Origin: Gilliamella sp. Pas-s25
Lineage (GTDB): Bacteria > Pseudomonadota > Gammaproteobacteria > Enterobacterales > Orbaceae
Direction of reading: 5' to 3'
Length of the DNA stretch: 64,000 nucleotides
Assembly: GCF_009795885.1 (NCBI RefSeq)
Contig: NZ_WTEV01000001.1
Location: 1 to 64,000, forward strand
Under the pieces are notes generated by a model that did no database searches, was not told where the DNA came from, and was given only the letters and a program-made list of their open reading frames with translations. Each line of letters starts with the position of its first letter. Positions within the stretch are counted from its first letter, which is position 1. A program made the position numbers and the translations under genes. This document shows positions 1-9,016 of this stretch, in pieces.

Positions 1-85
1 AAATTTTTTGACCATGATATTTGTCTCCTATGATTTTTGTTTATATCATAGAGGCAACTTTTGTCCACTTTTTTGGCGAGGATCA
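1..85 (-). mobile_element. IS3-family insertion sequence, left end only (cut by window edge)
   Basis: The reverse complement of this stretch is identical, base for base by eye, to the first 85 bases of the complete IS at 9916-11153, from the terminal TGATCCTCGCC to the first five codons of orfA (M-V-K-K-F). The element therefore runs leftward out of the window. Its left terminus at 85 abuts AAAAGTATACC. Identity with the other copy suggests recent transposition or gene conversion. Confidence 0.93.
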
Positions 86-106
86 AAAAGTATACCGTTA
101 CACTGT
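86..106 (+). repeat. Inverted repeat arm next to the IS (pair of 3474-3494)
   Basis: AAAAGTATACCGTTACA followed by CTGT recurs in inverse orientation at 3474-3494 with one mismatch. There it encodes the last residues (K-Y-T-V-T) of a vgrG-like fragment. Here the plus strand also reads K-Y-T-V-T before running to a stop. The two arms bracket the MFS/P450/AraC block and mark an old rearrangement junction. Confidence 0.7.
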
Positions 107-245
107 ATAAGTGGTTTAGAAAATTAGTTTAAACAGAAAAAATACCTTATTCAAGTTAAAACCTGCGTCAGAGGTTGAGACTCTTTATAGTTCATTCAAT
201 TGTTCAATACAGAATAAGTGGCTTAGCAGTATCGTTGAATAAGCG

Positions 246-279
246 AAAAAAAACGGAACTCACATGTTCCGTTTTTTTT
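246..279 (-). terminator. Bidirectional intrinsic terminator after the MFS gene
   Basis: Stem ACGGAAC / GTTCCGT with loop TCACAT, flanked by an A-run on the left and a T-run on the right. It can act in both directions and lies 6 bp past the MFS stop codon on the minus strand. Confidence 0.8.
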
Positions 280-284
280 GTATG

Positions 285-1649
285 CTAAATCCTTGTATTT
301 ACTCGGCCAAAGAAAATATAGGCAATAACCGCTAGAAAACCAAAAGCCAGAGACACAAAAAACATTGCCTGATAAGCGCAGTTTATTGAAAGTATTTGAT
401 GTTGAGTGAGGTTGATTAATATTCCTGATAGTACGCCTCCAAATGCACCACCAATTTGCTGTGTAACACGCGTGATAGCGCTCGTGTCCTTAATTTGATT
501 TTTATCACAGAACTCAAATGGAGAAGAGAGAACAGCAATCGTGGCGACGCCTAATCCGGAACCTCGAACAGTAAAACCGATAATTTCAAAGGCGTTGCCA
601 CCTACTTGAATTATTAATATACTTATTGCTGATATTATTAATCCTACACCAATAATTAGAAATGAATTTATCTCACTTAGAGATTTATAAATAAATTTTC
701 TAGCCAACCAGGCACCTACACCTTGTAGAGCTAGCAACATACCAATATATGTAATAGATATATTATCATTTATTGCTTGTATTAAAGGAAAAAAAATCAT
801 GAAACCAAAAAAGATAAGTGACGTCAGAAATCCCATAATTATTGCGAACGAATATTGAATACAACTAAATGAACTTAAATCGATCAGTTTACTGTCTGAC
901 TTGTTATTAATAATAAGCGAAACCATCATCAAACCAATACCTAAAACTAGCATAATAATATTAAAAATATCAAAAAAATGCCCAGAAGTGATATTTTTAA
1001 TAGAGATGAAAAATATTATTAAAGCAATTAAAAATGTCATTAATACATAAATATTCATATTGTATTTAGACGTTTTATTATCAGGCATTGTCGTTCTACC
1101 AAATAAAAAAGCCATAAGTACTAAAGGTATGTTGATAAAAAAAGCTATTCTCCAATTTAACTGTTCTGATATGATTGCTCCAAAAATTGGCCCTAGTGCA
1201 GGGGCAAAGACTGACGGAATAGCAATCAATGCCATAACCGGTTTTAGTCTTTCCTTACCAAAATAAGTTGCTATTGTAGATTGAGTAATAGGAATTAAAA
1301 TTCCTGCACCAAAACCTTGTAGACATCTATACAAGATTAAAGAAACCAGATTATATGAAAATCCAACTAATATAGAACCAACAAGAAAGACTAAAATTGA
1401 GCATACCCATGCTTTCTTGAGTCCAAAATTTTCATGTACATAAGGTGATAGTAATATGCCAGCTGCGCAAGCAAGCATATATATGGTAACAGCCCATTGC
1501 ATATAAGCATAAGAGGCATTAATGTCATTCGAAATTGAGGGTAAAATAACATTAACAATACTGCTATCTAATAATGGCAATATACTAGATAGTGTCATAG
1601 CAAACACTAACTTTCTTTCTGAGGTTGTCAGGTCAATCGATTGTTTCAT
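285..1649 (-). CDS. DHA2-type MFS drug efflux transporter
   Basis: Inner-membrane proton-driven exporter of the 14-helix DHA2 (EmrB/QacA-like) family, about 454 residues. Motif A/C-like features are visible: L-D-S-S-I-V-N-V in helix 1, a loop with N-F-G-L-K-K, R-C-L-Q-G-F-G-A-G, and G-P-I-F-G in helix 5. Hydrophobic segments run throughout. I chose ATG 1649 because GGAAAGAG lies just upstream and the frame would otherwise start inside the P450 gene; the P450 stop is only 1 bp away, so the two are co-transcribed. The divergent NimR-like AraC gene 0.9 kb upstream resembles the nimR/nimT arrangement, so induction by a small toxic compound is plausible. Substrate unknown. Confidence 0.85.
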   Translation of the reverse strand: MKQSIDLTTSERKLVFAMTLSSILPLLDSSIVNVILPSISNDINASYAYMQWAVTIYMLACAAGILLSPYVHENFGLKKAWVCSILVFLVGSILVGFSYNLVSLILYRCLQGFGAGILIPITQSTIATYFGKERLKPVMALIAIPSVFAPALGPIFGAIISEQLNWRIAFFINIPLVLMAFLFGRTTMPDNKTSKYNMNIYVLMTFLIALIIFFISIKNITSGHFFDIFNIIMLVLGIGLMMVSLIINNKSDSKLIDLSSFSCIQYSFAIIMGFLTSLIFFGFMIFFPLIQAINDNISITYIGMLLALQGVGAWLARKFIYKSLSEINSFLIIGVGLIISAISILIIQVGGNAFEIIGFTVRGSGLGVATIAVLSSPFEFCDKNQIKDTSAITRVTQQIGGAFGGVLSGILINLTQHQILSINCAYQAMFFVSLAFGFLAVIAYIFFGRVNTRI

Positions 1650-1650
1650 A

Positions 1651-2313
1651 TTAAACTCTTTCCAGATTATATTGAGTTGCGCCTCGTGTATATATTCCAC
1701 CGAACGTTGGTGGTGTAATTTCTTTATAATTTTTAAGTATTAAAACTAATTTTTGAAGGGCGATATTTAATTGCATATTTGTAAATTGAGCACCAATACA
1801 AGCATGAATTCCCACTCCATATGAAAGATGTTCCTTAAATTCTCTTCGTGGATTGAATGTGTTTGGATGTTCAAAATATTTTTCATCTCTATTTGCTGAT
1901 GGTATTAAGGAAAATATTAAATCTCCTTTTTTTAAGTTAACACCTTCAACACAACTATCATCCTCGACTTGGCGTGGAATTAAATGAACAGGTGGTGTAA
2001 TACGTAAGCTTTCCTGCAAGATACTATTAGTGCTGCAATCATTGGAGATAACAAGATCAATATGAGATTCATTTCTATAAAGGTGATAGATACAATTTGC
2101 TAAAACTTTATCAACTGGTTCTGAAGCTGCAAGTAAGATGTTTAATGAAAGTGCGACTATCTCACTATCACTTAATATTTCACTTTTATTACTATTATGA
2201 ATAATAAAATAAATAATATCATCTCCAGCACACTTTTTACGTTCATCGATTAAATCCAATATCACTTTTTCCAATTCTTCAGATGCAAATAGTGCGATAT
2301 CTTCAGTAAACAT
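1651..2313 (-). pseudogene. Cytochrome P450, C-terminal half only
   Basis: This 220-residue frame carries the C-terminal catalytic half of a bacterial class I P450. It has an I-helix segment around residues 60-72 (L-L-A-A-S-E-P-V-D-K), the ExxR motif (E-S-L-R, about residue 104) and the heme loop Y-G-V-G-I-H-A-C-I-G near residues 175-184 with the axial Cys. Bacterial P450s are about 400 residues; the first 170-190 (substrate-binding B to G helices) are missing. The frame is closed by a TGA four codons upstream of the ATG, although AAAGGA gives that ATG a good ribosome site. Probably non-functional as an oxygenase. It precedes the MFS gene and may remain only as its leader cistron. Confidence 0.8.
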
Positions 2314-2496
2314 GTTTTCCTTTCATTTTATACCTCTTTCTAGACAGCTAGCTACTAAAAATATATATAACATTAATAATTTCAATTGCTTATATTAAAT
2401 AATATTTTTTTAAATCATTCATGATTTATTGCTAATTTATTTTTAATATATATAGTTATATTTATTTTATTTGAATTAAGTTGGGCTAATTTAGGA

Positions 2497-2525
2497 TAGT
2501 TAGTAAAACAAAAATTTACTAACTA
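2497..2525. promoter_or_regulatory. 11-bp perfect inverted repeat, probable regulator operator
   Basis: TAGTTAGTAAA, a 7-base spacer ACAAAAA, then TTTACTAACTA: a perfect palindrome in the 248-bp region between the divergent P450/MFS and AraC transcription units, ending 37 bp before the AraC start. Position and symmetry suggest a binding site for a regulator of one or both units. AraC proteins often prefer direct repeats, so the binding protein is inferred. Confidence 0.55.
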
Positions 2526-2561
2526 ATTCCAGCCACAAAATATTACTTAGAGGCCATATAA

Positions 2562-3419
2562 ATGAATATTTCACTCATTTCGCCAGAGGTCGCTTCTTCT
2601 GATAGCGAACCTATGATTATATCGGCATCACTCAAATCCCCATCAGTGAAAGTAACAGAACGTCATCATCACTCGAGAGGACAACTAGCTGGTACATTAC
2701 AAGGTTTAATTTCAATTGAAGTGGAAAGTAGTCAATGGGTAATACCCGCAACTCATGGTATATGGATACCTCCAGATACACAGCATTCTCTTCTCGGATC
2801 ACATGGACCATTCCACGGATGGAGTATCTATATACAAAAAAGCGAATGTAATAATCTGCCGAATAAACCCTGCATGCTAGAATTATCTAGTCTATTGCGT
2901 GAAGCAATTACCCGAACCATGACATGGAATAATTCAGAATTGCAACCCGAGCATAAGCGATTGATGGCAGTGATTGTCGACGAGATTAGTATAATACCTC
3001 AAGTTGATATAGCACTCCCAATGCCAAAAGATATTCGTTTGTTAAAAATTGCTTTAGCTTTGTCTAATAATCCTAGTGATGATAGAAACATTAATGAATG
3101 GAGCGTTTGGGCTGGGATTTCTCGACGCTCATTAACTCGTCGATTTACAAATGAAACTGGATTTAATTTCACAGAATGGCGACAGAAACTACGTATGTTA
3201 AAAGCTTTAGAGTTGCTTGTTGCGGGCAGACCTATCACAGAAATTTCTTTAAATTTAGGTTATGATAATATTAGTGGTTTTATTGCTATTTTCCGTCGAA
3301 ATTTCGGGGTAACTCCAGGTAACTATCAAAAAGCAATGAGAAATAACCACCCATGGAGAAACTTTAATGACACTATCATTCAAAATGATAATTATATTAA
3401 TAATAAATTAATAAAATAA
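2562..3419 (+). CDS. AraC-family regulator, NimR-like
   Basis: 285-residue transcription factor. The N-terminal cupin-like sensor domain (residues about 30-100) shows R-H-H-H-S-R-G-Q-L-A-G and H-G-I-W-I-P-P-D-T-Q-H, the pattern of NimR/YeaM-type AraC proteins. The C-terminal double helix-turn-helix (about residues 165-265) includes S-R-R-S-L-T-R-R-F and the second-helix signature with N-I-S-G-F-I-A-I-F-R-R-N-F-G. It is divergent from the truncated P450/MFS unit across a region with a strong palindrome. In E. coli NimR represses the adjacent exporter nimT, so local control of the MFS pump is the best guess. Intact, with a short Asn-rich tail. Confidence 0.85.
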   Translation: MNISLISPEVASSDSEPMIISASLKSPSVKVTERHHHSRGQLAGTLQGLISIEVESSQWVIPATHGIWIPPDTQHSLLGSHGPFHGWSIYIQKSECNNLPNKPCMLELSSLLREAITRTMTWNNSELQPEHKRLMAVIVDEISIIPQVDIALPMPKDIRLLKIALALSNNPSDDRNINEWSVWAGISRRSLTRRFTNETGFNFTEWRQKLRMLKALELLVAGRPITEISLNLGYDNISGFIAIFRRNFGVTPGNYQKAMRNNHPWRNFNDTIIQNDNYINNKLIK

Positions 3420-3470
3420 AACTTTTTCAGGTTTCATAACCTCAGTATATATTGAGAAGATCTCTACACA

Positions 3471-3626
3471 TCACACTGTAACGGTATACTTTTCCTGTCC
3501 ATCCAATGACAATACCGATACCATGTCACTAGTATTATTACCATCAATTTTAAAAATATAGCGATTATGAGGCACACCGTTCACCAAAGCAGTGAGAGTG
3601 TTTGCCATTTGTTTCATCGTATCCAT
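3471..3626 (-). pseudogene. vgrG 5' fragment (type VI secretion spike remnant)
   Basis: A 51-codon frame starts at ATG 3626, with AAAGGA just upstream, and reads through N-T-L-T-A-L-V-N-G-V-P-H, R-Y-I-F-K-I-D-G and S-V-L-S-L-D-G-Q-E. This matches the N-terminus of VgrG/TssI proteins, which are normally 600 residues or more. It then ends in K-Y-T-V-T-V-stop, sequence shared with the inverted arm at 86-106. No other type Vi genes are present. Only the promoter-proximal end of a spike gene survives here. Confidence 0.6.
3474..3494 (-). repeat. Inverted repeat arm (pair of 86-106)
   Basis: ACACTGTAACGGTATACTTTT is the reverse complement of 86-106 with one mismatch. It coincides with the 3' end of the vgrG fragment and closes the block 86-3494. 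Confidence 0.7.
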
Positions 3627-3835
3627 GATCATTCCTTTATTATTATGTAGACTAATTTTTTACTTGTTATAAGTTTAATTAGCTCTTTAACTAATCGGTA
3701 ACGATAAACGATATTACTTAATTAAAATACGATGTTTTTTTGATCGGATCAATCATTTTTACATTTCAACAATATTTGACAGTCAAAGTCAAGATTGATT
3801 CAGTTAGTAGTATATAAACGATAATACAGTGTATT

Positions 3836-4654
3836 TTAGGTATGCAATGCCTGAAATACTCTGTACAAACAGTAATGTTTTCCACACATAATGTCATTAT
3901 TATCAATTATTAAAGCTCGTTTAAGTTGTGATGGTCTCAGTCCCAAACTAGATAAACATGTTCTGCTAAAATGAGCCGAATCAGAAAATCCCATATCACT
4001 GGCTAATGTTGTCAGTGTTGTAGGGGAGTCAAGTATATCAATTACATCCTGTAATCTTTTCCACAATAGATAACCCCTGAAATTAATACCCAACTCAGAA
4101 CGAAAAAGATGAAGAAAGCGACTTTCAGAAAGGTGTATTTTTTCAGCGATTTCCCTCGATGAAATTTGCTTTATGGGTAATGATGAAATAATAGAGACGG
4201 CTTTATTAATGCGGTTATCTTGATCACATGAACAACTGGGATCTGACTCACATAATAGCTTATAGACGTGATAAAGATCAAATGGTTGGCTAATAGTAAC
4301 AGATTTCATAAAATAATTGGCAATTTTTAATGCTTCTTCGTTAGTAAGAAAATAAACAGGGTTAATGTCAGTAAAATGCGATAATAAGTGATAATAGGGA
4401 TCTTCTGGGTCAATAAGCAAATTAATACAACAGACATCTGGTGCGCTCAGTTTATGGGGAAGATTTGAGTGAATAATAAAACCAAATACATCTTTTTTTT
4501 CATCTGGTGTTTCTAGCTCAAAAGACATATTGTGCAATGATATTGTCAATTGAAGAGAAGGGTGACGATGCCAATCCGTCGTGATATTATATATAAAAAA
4601 CAATGTAGATAAATTTTGTCGGTGTACTTTAACTAACAAATCATTGCCTAACAT
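3836..4654 (-). CDS. AraC-family transcriptional regulator
   Basis: 272-residue regulator. The N-terminal part (residues 1-150) is a divergent sensor domain with no motif I recognise. The C-terminal AraC domain (about 155-250) has two helix-turn-helix units: S-S-R-E-I-A-E-K-I-H-L-S-E-S-R-F-L-H-L-F and L-A-S-D-M-G-F-S-D-S-A-H-F-S-R. Divergent from the broken phosphopantetheinyl transferase gene at 4778 with 123 bp between, so it may once have controlled that gene or the cluster. A Cys-rich stretch S-C-S-C-D-Q precedes the DNA-binding domain. Effector unknown. Confidence 0.82.
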   Translation of the reverse strand: MLGNDLLVKVHRQNLSTLFFIYNITTDWHRHPSLQLTISLHNMSFELETPDEKKDVFGFIIHSNLPHKLSAPDVCCINLLIDPEDPYYHLLSHFTDINPVYFLTNEEALKIANYFMKSVTISQPFDLYHVYKLLCESDPSCSCDQDNRINKAVSIISSLPIKQISSREIAEKIHLSESRFLHLFRSELGINFRGYLLWKRLQDVIDILDSPTTLTTLASDMGFSDSAHFSRTCLSSLGLRPSQLKRALIIDNNDIMCGKHYCLYRVFQALHT

Positions 4655-4777
4655 GATATTTTATCCTTGCTAAATAAACATCCTTGTTATTAAAATAAGT
4701 AACATAAACCATATAAAAAGACTATGCATATATTCATAATTTGATTAACTTAAACCAACTAAAGGATAACACATATC

Positions 4778-5491
4778 ATGTATAAAGTTAATCAAGAACA
4801 ATACAAACGTATTTTTGGCTATTTTAAACCTATCACCAAAAACTTTATTATAAGATCTCAAAATATTTCGCAATCTTTTTGCCATTTTTCAGTAGATAAT
4901 TTTAATATTAATAATTTTGATTATTTACCATTAAAATTAAAAAAAGATATTCAATACTTTCCAGTAAGAAGAAAAATAGAGTTCTTAGCCGGTAGAGTGT
5001 GTTCTGCTACGGCATTAGAAAACTTATTGCATGATGGAGAGTATTACTGGAGACTAAAAAGCTCCAACGGAGCAGTTTTATGGCCTAAAAACATAGCTGG
5101 TTCAATATCGCACTCTAATAATTTTGTAACTGCGGTTACACTAAAACACTCAAAGGAGTGTTCAAAGCATAGGAGTTGATATAGAAAAAATAATGTCCAC
5201 TCAAAAAGCAATTGATTTAAGTCACACGATCCTAAAATGCCCTACTCCCTGTGACATGATAATGGACATAACACATTACATCACTTTGGTATTTTCAGCC
5301 CAAGAGAGTTTATATAAGGCGTTTAGCTCCACTGGTATTACACTTTCATATGAAGATGTCTTTTGCATAGATGTAAACAAAGAAAAAAAATATGTACATT
5401 ACATGTTGGTAATCCGATCAATAAAGTTTTTGAAGTTCATTTTTATTTTTCAAAATATTATAATCTTGTTATGACTTATGTATTTATCTAA
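4778..5491 (+). pseudogene. EntD/Sfp-type 4'-phosphopantetheinyl transferase, frameshifted
   Basis: The intact enzyme would attach the phosphopantetheine arm of CoA to carrier proteins of polyketide, fatty-acid or nonribosomal synthases. Three pieces are visible in two frames. 4778 to about 5158 carries R-R-K-I-E-F-L-A-G-R and the G-S-I-S-H-S motif. From about 5160 the next frame carries S-I-G-V-D-I-E and F-S-A-Q-E-S-L-Y-K-A. From about 5395, past an A8 run, the first frame resumes with E-V-H-F-Y-F-S-K-Y-Y and ends at 5491. Two compensating indels therefore disrupt the gene. The usual Lys of the S-A-K-E-S motif is Gln here. Convergent with emrB, 4 bp apart. Likely dead; sequencing error at the A8 run cannot be excluded for the second shift. 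Confidence 0.8.
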
Positions 5492-5495
5492 CCGG

Positions 5496-7037
5496 CTATT
5501 TTTCTATTTCACTCTTTGATGTAATAGATGATTTTGCAAACCAAACAACTATGATTAGTAGTAGAAAAATAATTCCATATAGCCAAAAAATTTCGTTGGT
5601 TGCGATTACCAGTCCCTGATTAGTAATATTTTGTGCTAGTTTTGCCGAAGCTTGAGTTTCAGAAAATCCGAGCAACTGAAACTGCTGATATGAGTACTCT
5701 AGCGTTTGTATATTTTGATTCATCAAATCAGTTAATTGATTGTGATGAATGGCTTCACGATGTTCCCACAATGAATTTGTTAAAGAAGTGCCAATGGAAG
5801 TAGATAATGTTCTAAAAAAATTAAATAAACTCCCTGCTGCCGCTAACTTGTGAGAAGGTATATCAGATAAAATTATTATATTCAAAGGCATAACAAAACA
5901 AGCTATCGCAAATCCTTGAAAGAATTGGGGCCAGGCAGAACTCGAAAAATCCATATTAGGCTCAAATGAGTAAGCTCTCCAAAAAAAACATAAAGCAAAA
6001 ACAATGAAACCAAAAGTCACAAGCTTCCTCATATCTAGATGAGGAACAAAACGGCCGACTATTGGAGCAAGAACGATAGGAACCAAACCGATGGGAGACA
6101 ATGCTAACCCTGCCCACGTTGCCGTATAACCAAAAACCCGTTGTAATAGTTGTGGCTGTATAACTAATGTTCCTATATGTAGCAAAAATGCCAAGCTTAT
6201 GCAAATCGTCCCTACTGTGAAATTTCTTGATTTAAATAAAGATAAATCAACAATAGGATGCTTTGATGCCATTTCCCAAAGAACAAAAAAAGAAAGTGTG
6301 ACTAACGTTACCACAGATAAAATAATAATTTCAGATGAATTAAACCAATCCAGCTCTTTCCCTCTATCTAAAATAAGCTGTAAGCTACCGACACCTAATA
6401 CTAATAAAGCAAGCCCGATAGTGTCTATTGGCGATTTACTTATCTCTGTTTCTCGTCCTTTTAATAATATTTTAATACTTATCCAAGCTATCAGACCAAT
6501 TGGTACATTTAGTAAAAAAATCCAGCCCCAAAATAAATTATCACTTATCCATCCACCTAAAATAGGACCGCAGACGGGAGCAATAATGATAGTCATCGAC
6601 CATATTGCTAAAGACATATTTTTTTTGGACTTTGGAGAGTTAGCCAATAACAAACTTTGTGAAAGTGGGATAATTGGACCAGAAACAGCGCCTTGTAGTA
6701 TTCGTGAAATAATCAACATTTCAAGGCTGTTGGAGATACCACATAGCCAAGAGGTTACAACAAACATCAAAATTGAAAACAAAAACAACTTAACTTCCCC
6801 AAAGTACTTAGCTAGCCATCCAGATAAAGGAATTGAAATGGCATTGGAAACAGCAAACGATGTAATTACCCATGTTGCTTGGCTAGTTGATGTTCCAAGG
6901 TTTCCTGCAATAGTGGAAAGTGCTACGTTGGCAATAGTTAAATCTAAAATTTGTAAAAAAGCGACTGTTGCCAATGCAACAATGAGCCCAATAAATTTGG
7001 GGCCTGATAGATGTAATGAGGACATTTTATTACTCAC
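5496..7037 (-). CDS. emrB: EmrB-like MFS multidrug efflux pump
   Basis: Inner-membrane DHA2 (14-helix) transporter, 513 residues, the EmrB family size. Visible motifs: L-D-L-T-I-A-N-V-A-L in helix 1, S-G-W-L-A-K-Y-F-G-E in loop 2-3, R-I-L-Q-G-A-V-S-G-P in helix 4 and G-P-I-L-G-G-W-I in helix 5. It starts with GTG at 7037 overlapping the upstream emrA stop by 4 bases (GTGA); an internal ATG at 7025 is the alternative. With the adaptor EmrA and an outer-membrane channel such as TolC (46408-47754) it would form a tripartite pump. Probably the export arm of the surrounding decayed cluster. Confidence 0.88.
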   Translation of the reverse strand: MSNKMSSLHLSGPKFIGLIVALATVAFLQILDLTIANVALSTIAGNLGTSTSQATWVITSFAVSNAISIPLSGWLAKYFGEVKLFLFSILMFVVTSWLCGISNSLEMLIISRILQGAVSGPIIPLSQSLLLANSPKSKKNMSLAIWSMTIIIAPVCGPILGGWISDNLFWGWIFLLNVPIGLIAWISIKILLKGRETEISKSPIDTIGLALLVLGVGSLQLILDRGKELDWFNSSEIIILSVVTLVTLSFFVLWEMASKHPIVDLSLFKSRNFTVGTICISLAFLLHIGTLVIQPQLLQRVFGYTATWAGLALSPIGLVPIVLAPIVGRFVPHLDMRKLVTFGFIVFALCFFWRAYSFEPNMDFSSSAWPQFFQGFAIACFVMPLNIIILSDIPSHKLAAAGSLFNFFRTLSTSIGTSLTNSLWEHREAIHHNQLTDLMNQNIQTLEYSYQQFQLLGFSETQASAKLAQNITNQGLVIATNEIFWLYGIIFLLLIIVVWFAKSSITSKSEIEK

Positions 7038-8209
7038 TGAATATTACTCTCTGAAATTAAGTTATTTTGCATAATTTCTCGGACTAGTTGCTTGAATTCA
7101 TCTAAGTCGTAAGTAAGTACATCTGTCTGATATTTAATTTCTTGAGGTGAAATATCAGTAAGTAATTTCCCACTGTCGTCACTGGTATCAACTGTTACAT
7201 ACATAGATAACCCTATCCGTAATGGATATTTGTTAATTTGCTCTTTATTCAATTCAATACGAACAGGCAAGCGCTGAATTACTTTAATCCAATTTCCTGT
7301 TGCATTTTGTGCTGGTAATAATGAAAAAGCACTTCCCGTTCCCATAGCAATTCCTGTAATTACCCCGTCGAATTTAATATCATCTCCGTAATAATCACTA
7401 GTTAACGTAACTTTCTGTCCTAATCGAATGTGTTTTAGTTGAACTTCTTTAAAGTTAGCCTCTACCCAAACTTGCTCCAAAGGAACAATAACTAATAATC
7501 GTTCCCCTCTATTAACCTGTGCTCCAATTTGCACTTGGCGCCTTGACACATACCCAGTGACAGGCGAAACAATTGTTACTCGTTTTAAGTTAAGCCAGGC
7601 TTCCTTTAGTTTAGAAATCGCTTGCTGAATACTTGGATGCTCGAATAATGAATTCTGCATTAATAGGGCATTATTAATTTCTAACTCTTGCTTGGAAATT
7701 TTTAAGTCATTTGACGCAATTAATACATTTTGCCTAGCATGATCTATTTCTTCTTGTGAAATAGCATCACGTGACCAAAGGCTTTCTCTCCGAGCTAAAT
7801 CTTTTTCTAATTTATCTAATGTCGCTTGCTTTAATTGAATACTTGCTAGCAATTTTTCAGTTGTCAGTTTGATCTGTTGAGTTTCTCTTATTACCTTGGC
7901 TAATTCATTTTTTGCATAACTAAAATTATTTTCAGCATCAATTGATTCTAATTTAGCGATTACATCATTTTCTCTCACAAAGTCATTATCATCAACGTAA
8001 ATGGAGGAGATTCCTCCGCTTATTTGAGTATGAATTGGAACCTGATTTCCCATAACATATGCATTATCTGTAGATTGTATGAACCGAGAAAACATATACC
8101 AAAAAATAAAGTATCCCATCCCCAAAATTAAGAAAATAACAGATAAAATAATCAATTTTTTATATCGTGTTAAACCCTTCAACGGTCGACCATCGGTGTT
8201 TTTTTCCAT
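7034..8209 (-). CDS. emrA: EmrA-like membrane fusion protein
   Basis: Periplasmic adaptor linking EmrB to the outer-membrane channel. Domains in order: short cytoplasmic tail, one membrane helix (about residues 20-42 from the first Met), lipoyl half-motif, a long coiled-coil hairpin (about 85-210, rich in E-K-L and Q-Q-I repeats), second lipoyl half with V-S-P-V-T-G-Y-V-S-R-R, then the beta-barrel with V-W-V-E-A-N-F-K-E. I prefer ATG 8209 since GGAG lies six bases upstream; ATG 8221 is in frame. First gene of a two-gene operon with emrB. Confidence 0.88.
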   Translation of the reverse strand: MEKNTDGRPLKGLTRYKKLIILSVIFLILGMGYFIFWYMFSRFIQSTDNAYVMGNQVPIHTQISGGISSIYVDDNDFVRENDVIAKLESIDAENNFSYAKNELAKVIRETQQIKLTTEKLLASIQLKQATLDKLEKDLARRESLWSRDAISQEEIDHARQNVLIASNDLKISKQELEINNALLMQNSLFEHPSIQQAISKLKEAWLNLKRVTIVSPVTGYVSRRQVQIGAQVNRGERLLVIVPLEQVWVEANFKEVQLKHIRLGQKVTLTSDYYGDDIKFDGVITGIAMGTGSAFSLLPAQNATGNWIKVIQRLPVRIELNKEQINKYPLRIGLSMYVTVDTSDDSGKLLTDISPQEIKYQTDVLTYDLDEFKQLVREIMQNNLISESNIQ

Positions 8210-8278
8210 CGTATACTCCATTTACATATTTCATTTTAATCCTTGCTTCTATGAACAGAATCATAATATGCAGTTTCA

Positions 8279-9016
8279 TTAAGCAGACATTCCACCATCA
8301 ATAACGAGAGTTTGACCTGTGATATAATTACCCCCACAACCGAGTAAAAAATTCACAGACATAGTCACTTCTTTGGTTGAACCTATACGACCCAATGGAA
8401 TTTTTTTGATCATATTTTTGTATGCATTACTCGACAAATTTTTACTCATGTCCGTTTCAATAAGACCTGGAGCTATTGAATTGACCCGAATATTAAAACG
8501 ACCTAATTCAACAGCCAATGGATGAGTCATACCAATCATTGCAGCTTTTGACGCAGCATAATTTACTTGCCCTGTATTACCTTTAAATGCAGTTACTGAA
8601 CTAATAAAGAGAATACAGCCATCTCCTTGACTAATCATATGAGGTAAAAAAGCTTTATTGACTAAATAGCTAGACAAAACATTATTATTCATTAGATCTA
8701 ACCATGTCTTTTCTTCCATGTTTATAAACAAGTTGTCTTTAGTAATTCCTGCATTATTAATCACTGCGTAAGGAGCACCGAATAATGAAATACATTCTTT
8801 TGCTACATGGTTAACTTCCTTTGCTATAGAGACATCGCATTGATAAGCTCTGCATTGCTTACCTTGTAAAGCCAAAGATTCACATAACTCAAGCGCTTCC
8901 TCTTTGCTGTTTTTATAAGTGAATACAATACTAAATCCTTCTCTAGCCAGTTCTGAAACAATTTCAGCTCCAATGCCTCGTGAACCACCCGAAACAAAAA
9001 ACCATTTATTTTCCAT
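8279..9016 (-). CDS. FabG-like 3-oxoacyl-ACP reductase (SDR family)
   Basis: 245-residue short-chain dehydrogenase. The Rossmann motif S-G-G-S-R-G-I-G-A-E is at residues 8-17, the N-N-A-G motif near 90, catalytic Ser in F-I-S-S-V, and Y-A-A-S-K near 155, all intact. The C-terminus G-Q-T-L-V-I-D-G-G is typical of FabG. A good AGGA site precedes ATG 9016. It sits directly upstream of emrAB in the same orientation, and its neighbours include a broken phosphopantetheinyl transferase and two broken oxygenases. I therefore infer a reductase of a secondary acyl or polyketide pathway rather than the housekeeping fabG, which normally lies with fabD and acpP. Confidence 0.85.
   Translation of the reverse strand: MENKWFFVSGGSRGIGAEIVSELAREGFSIVFTYKNSKEEALELCESLALQGKQCRAYQCDVSIAKEVNHVAKECISLFGAPYAVINNAGITKDNLFINMEEKTWLDLMNNNVLSSYLVNKAFLPHMISQGDGCILFISSVTAFKGNTGQVNYAASKAAMIGMTHPLAVELGRFNIRVNSIAPGLIETDMSKNLSSNAYKNMIKKIPLGRIGSTKEVTMSVNFLLGCGGNYITGQTLVIDGGMSA

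Noticed and set aside
1060-1266. Plus-strand frames opposite the MFS and EmrB genes
   Set aside because: Antisense shadows of membrane-protein genes, without start signals or motifs.
5140-5165. Programmed frameshift in the phosphopantetheinyl transferase
   Set aside because: No slippery heptamer at the first shift and a second shift follows; decay is simpler.
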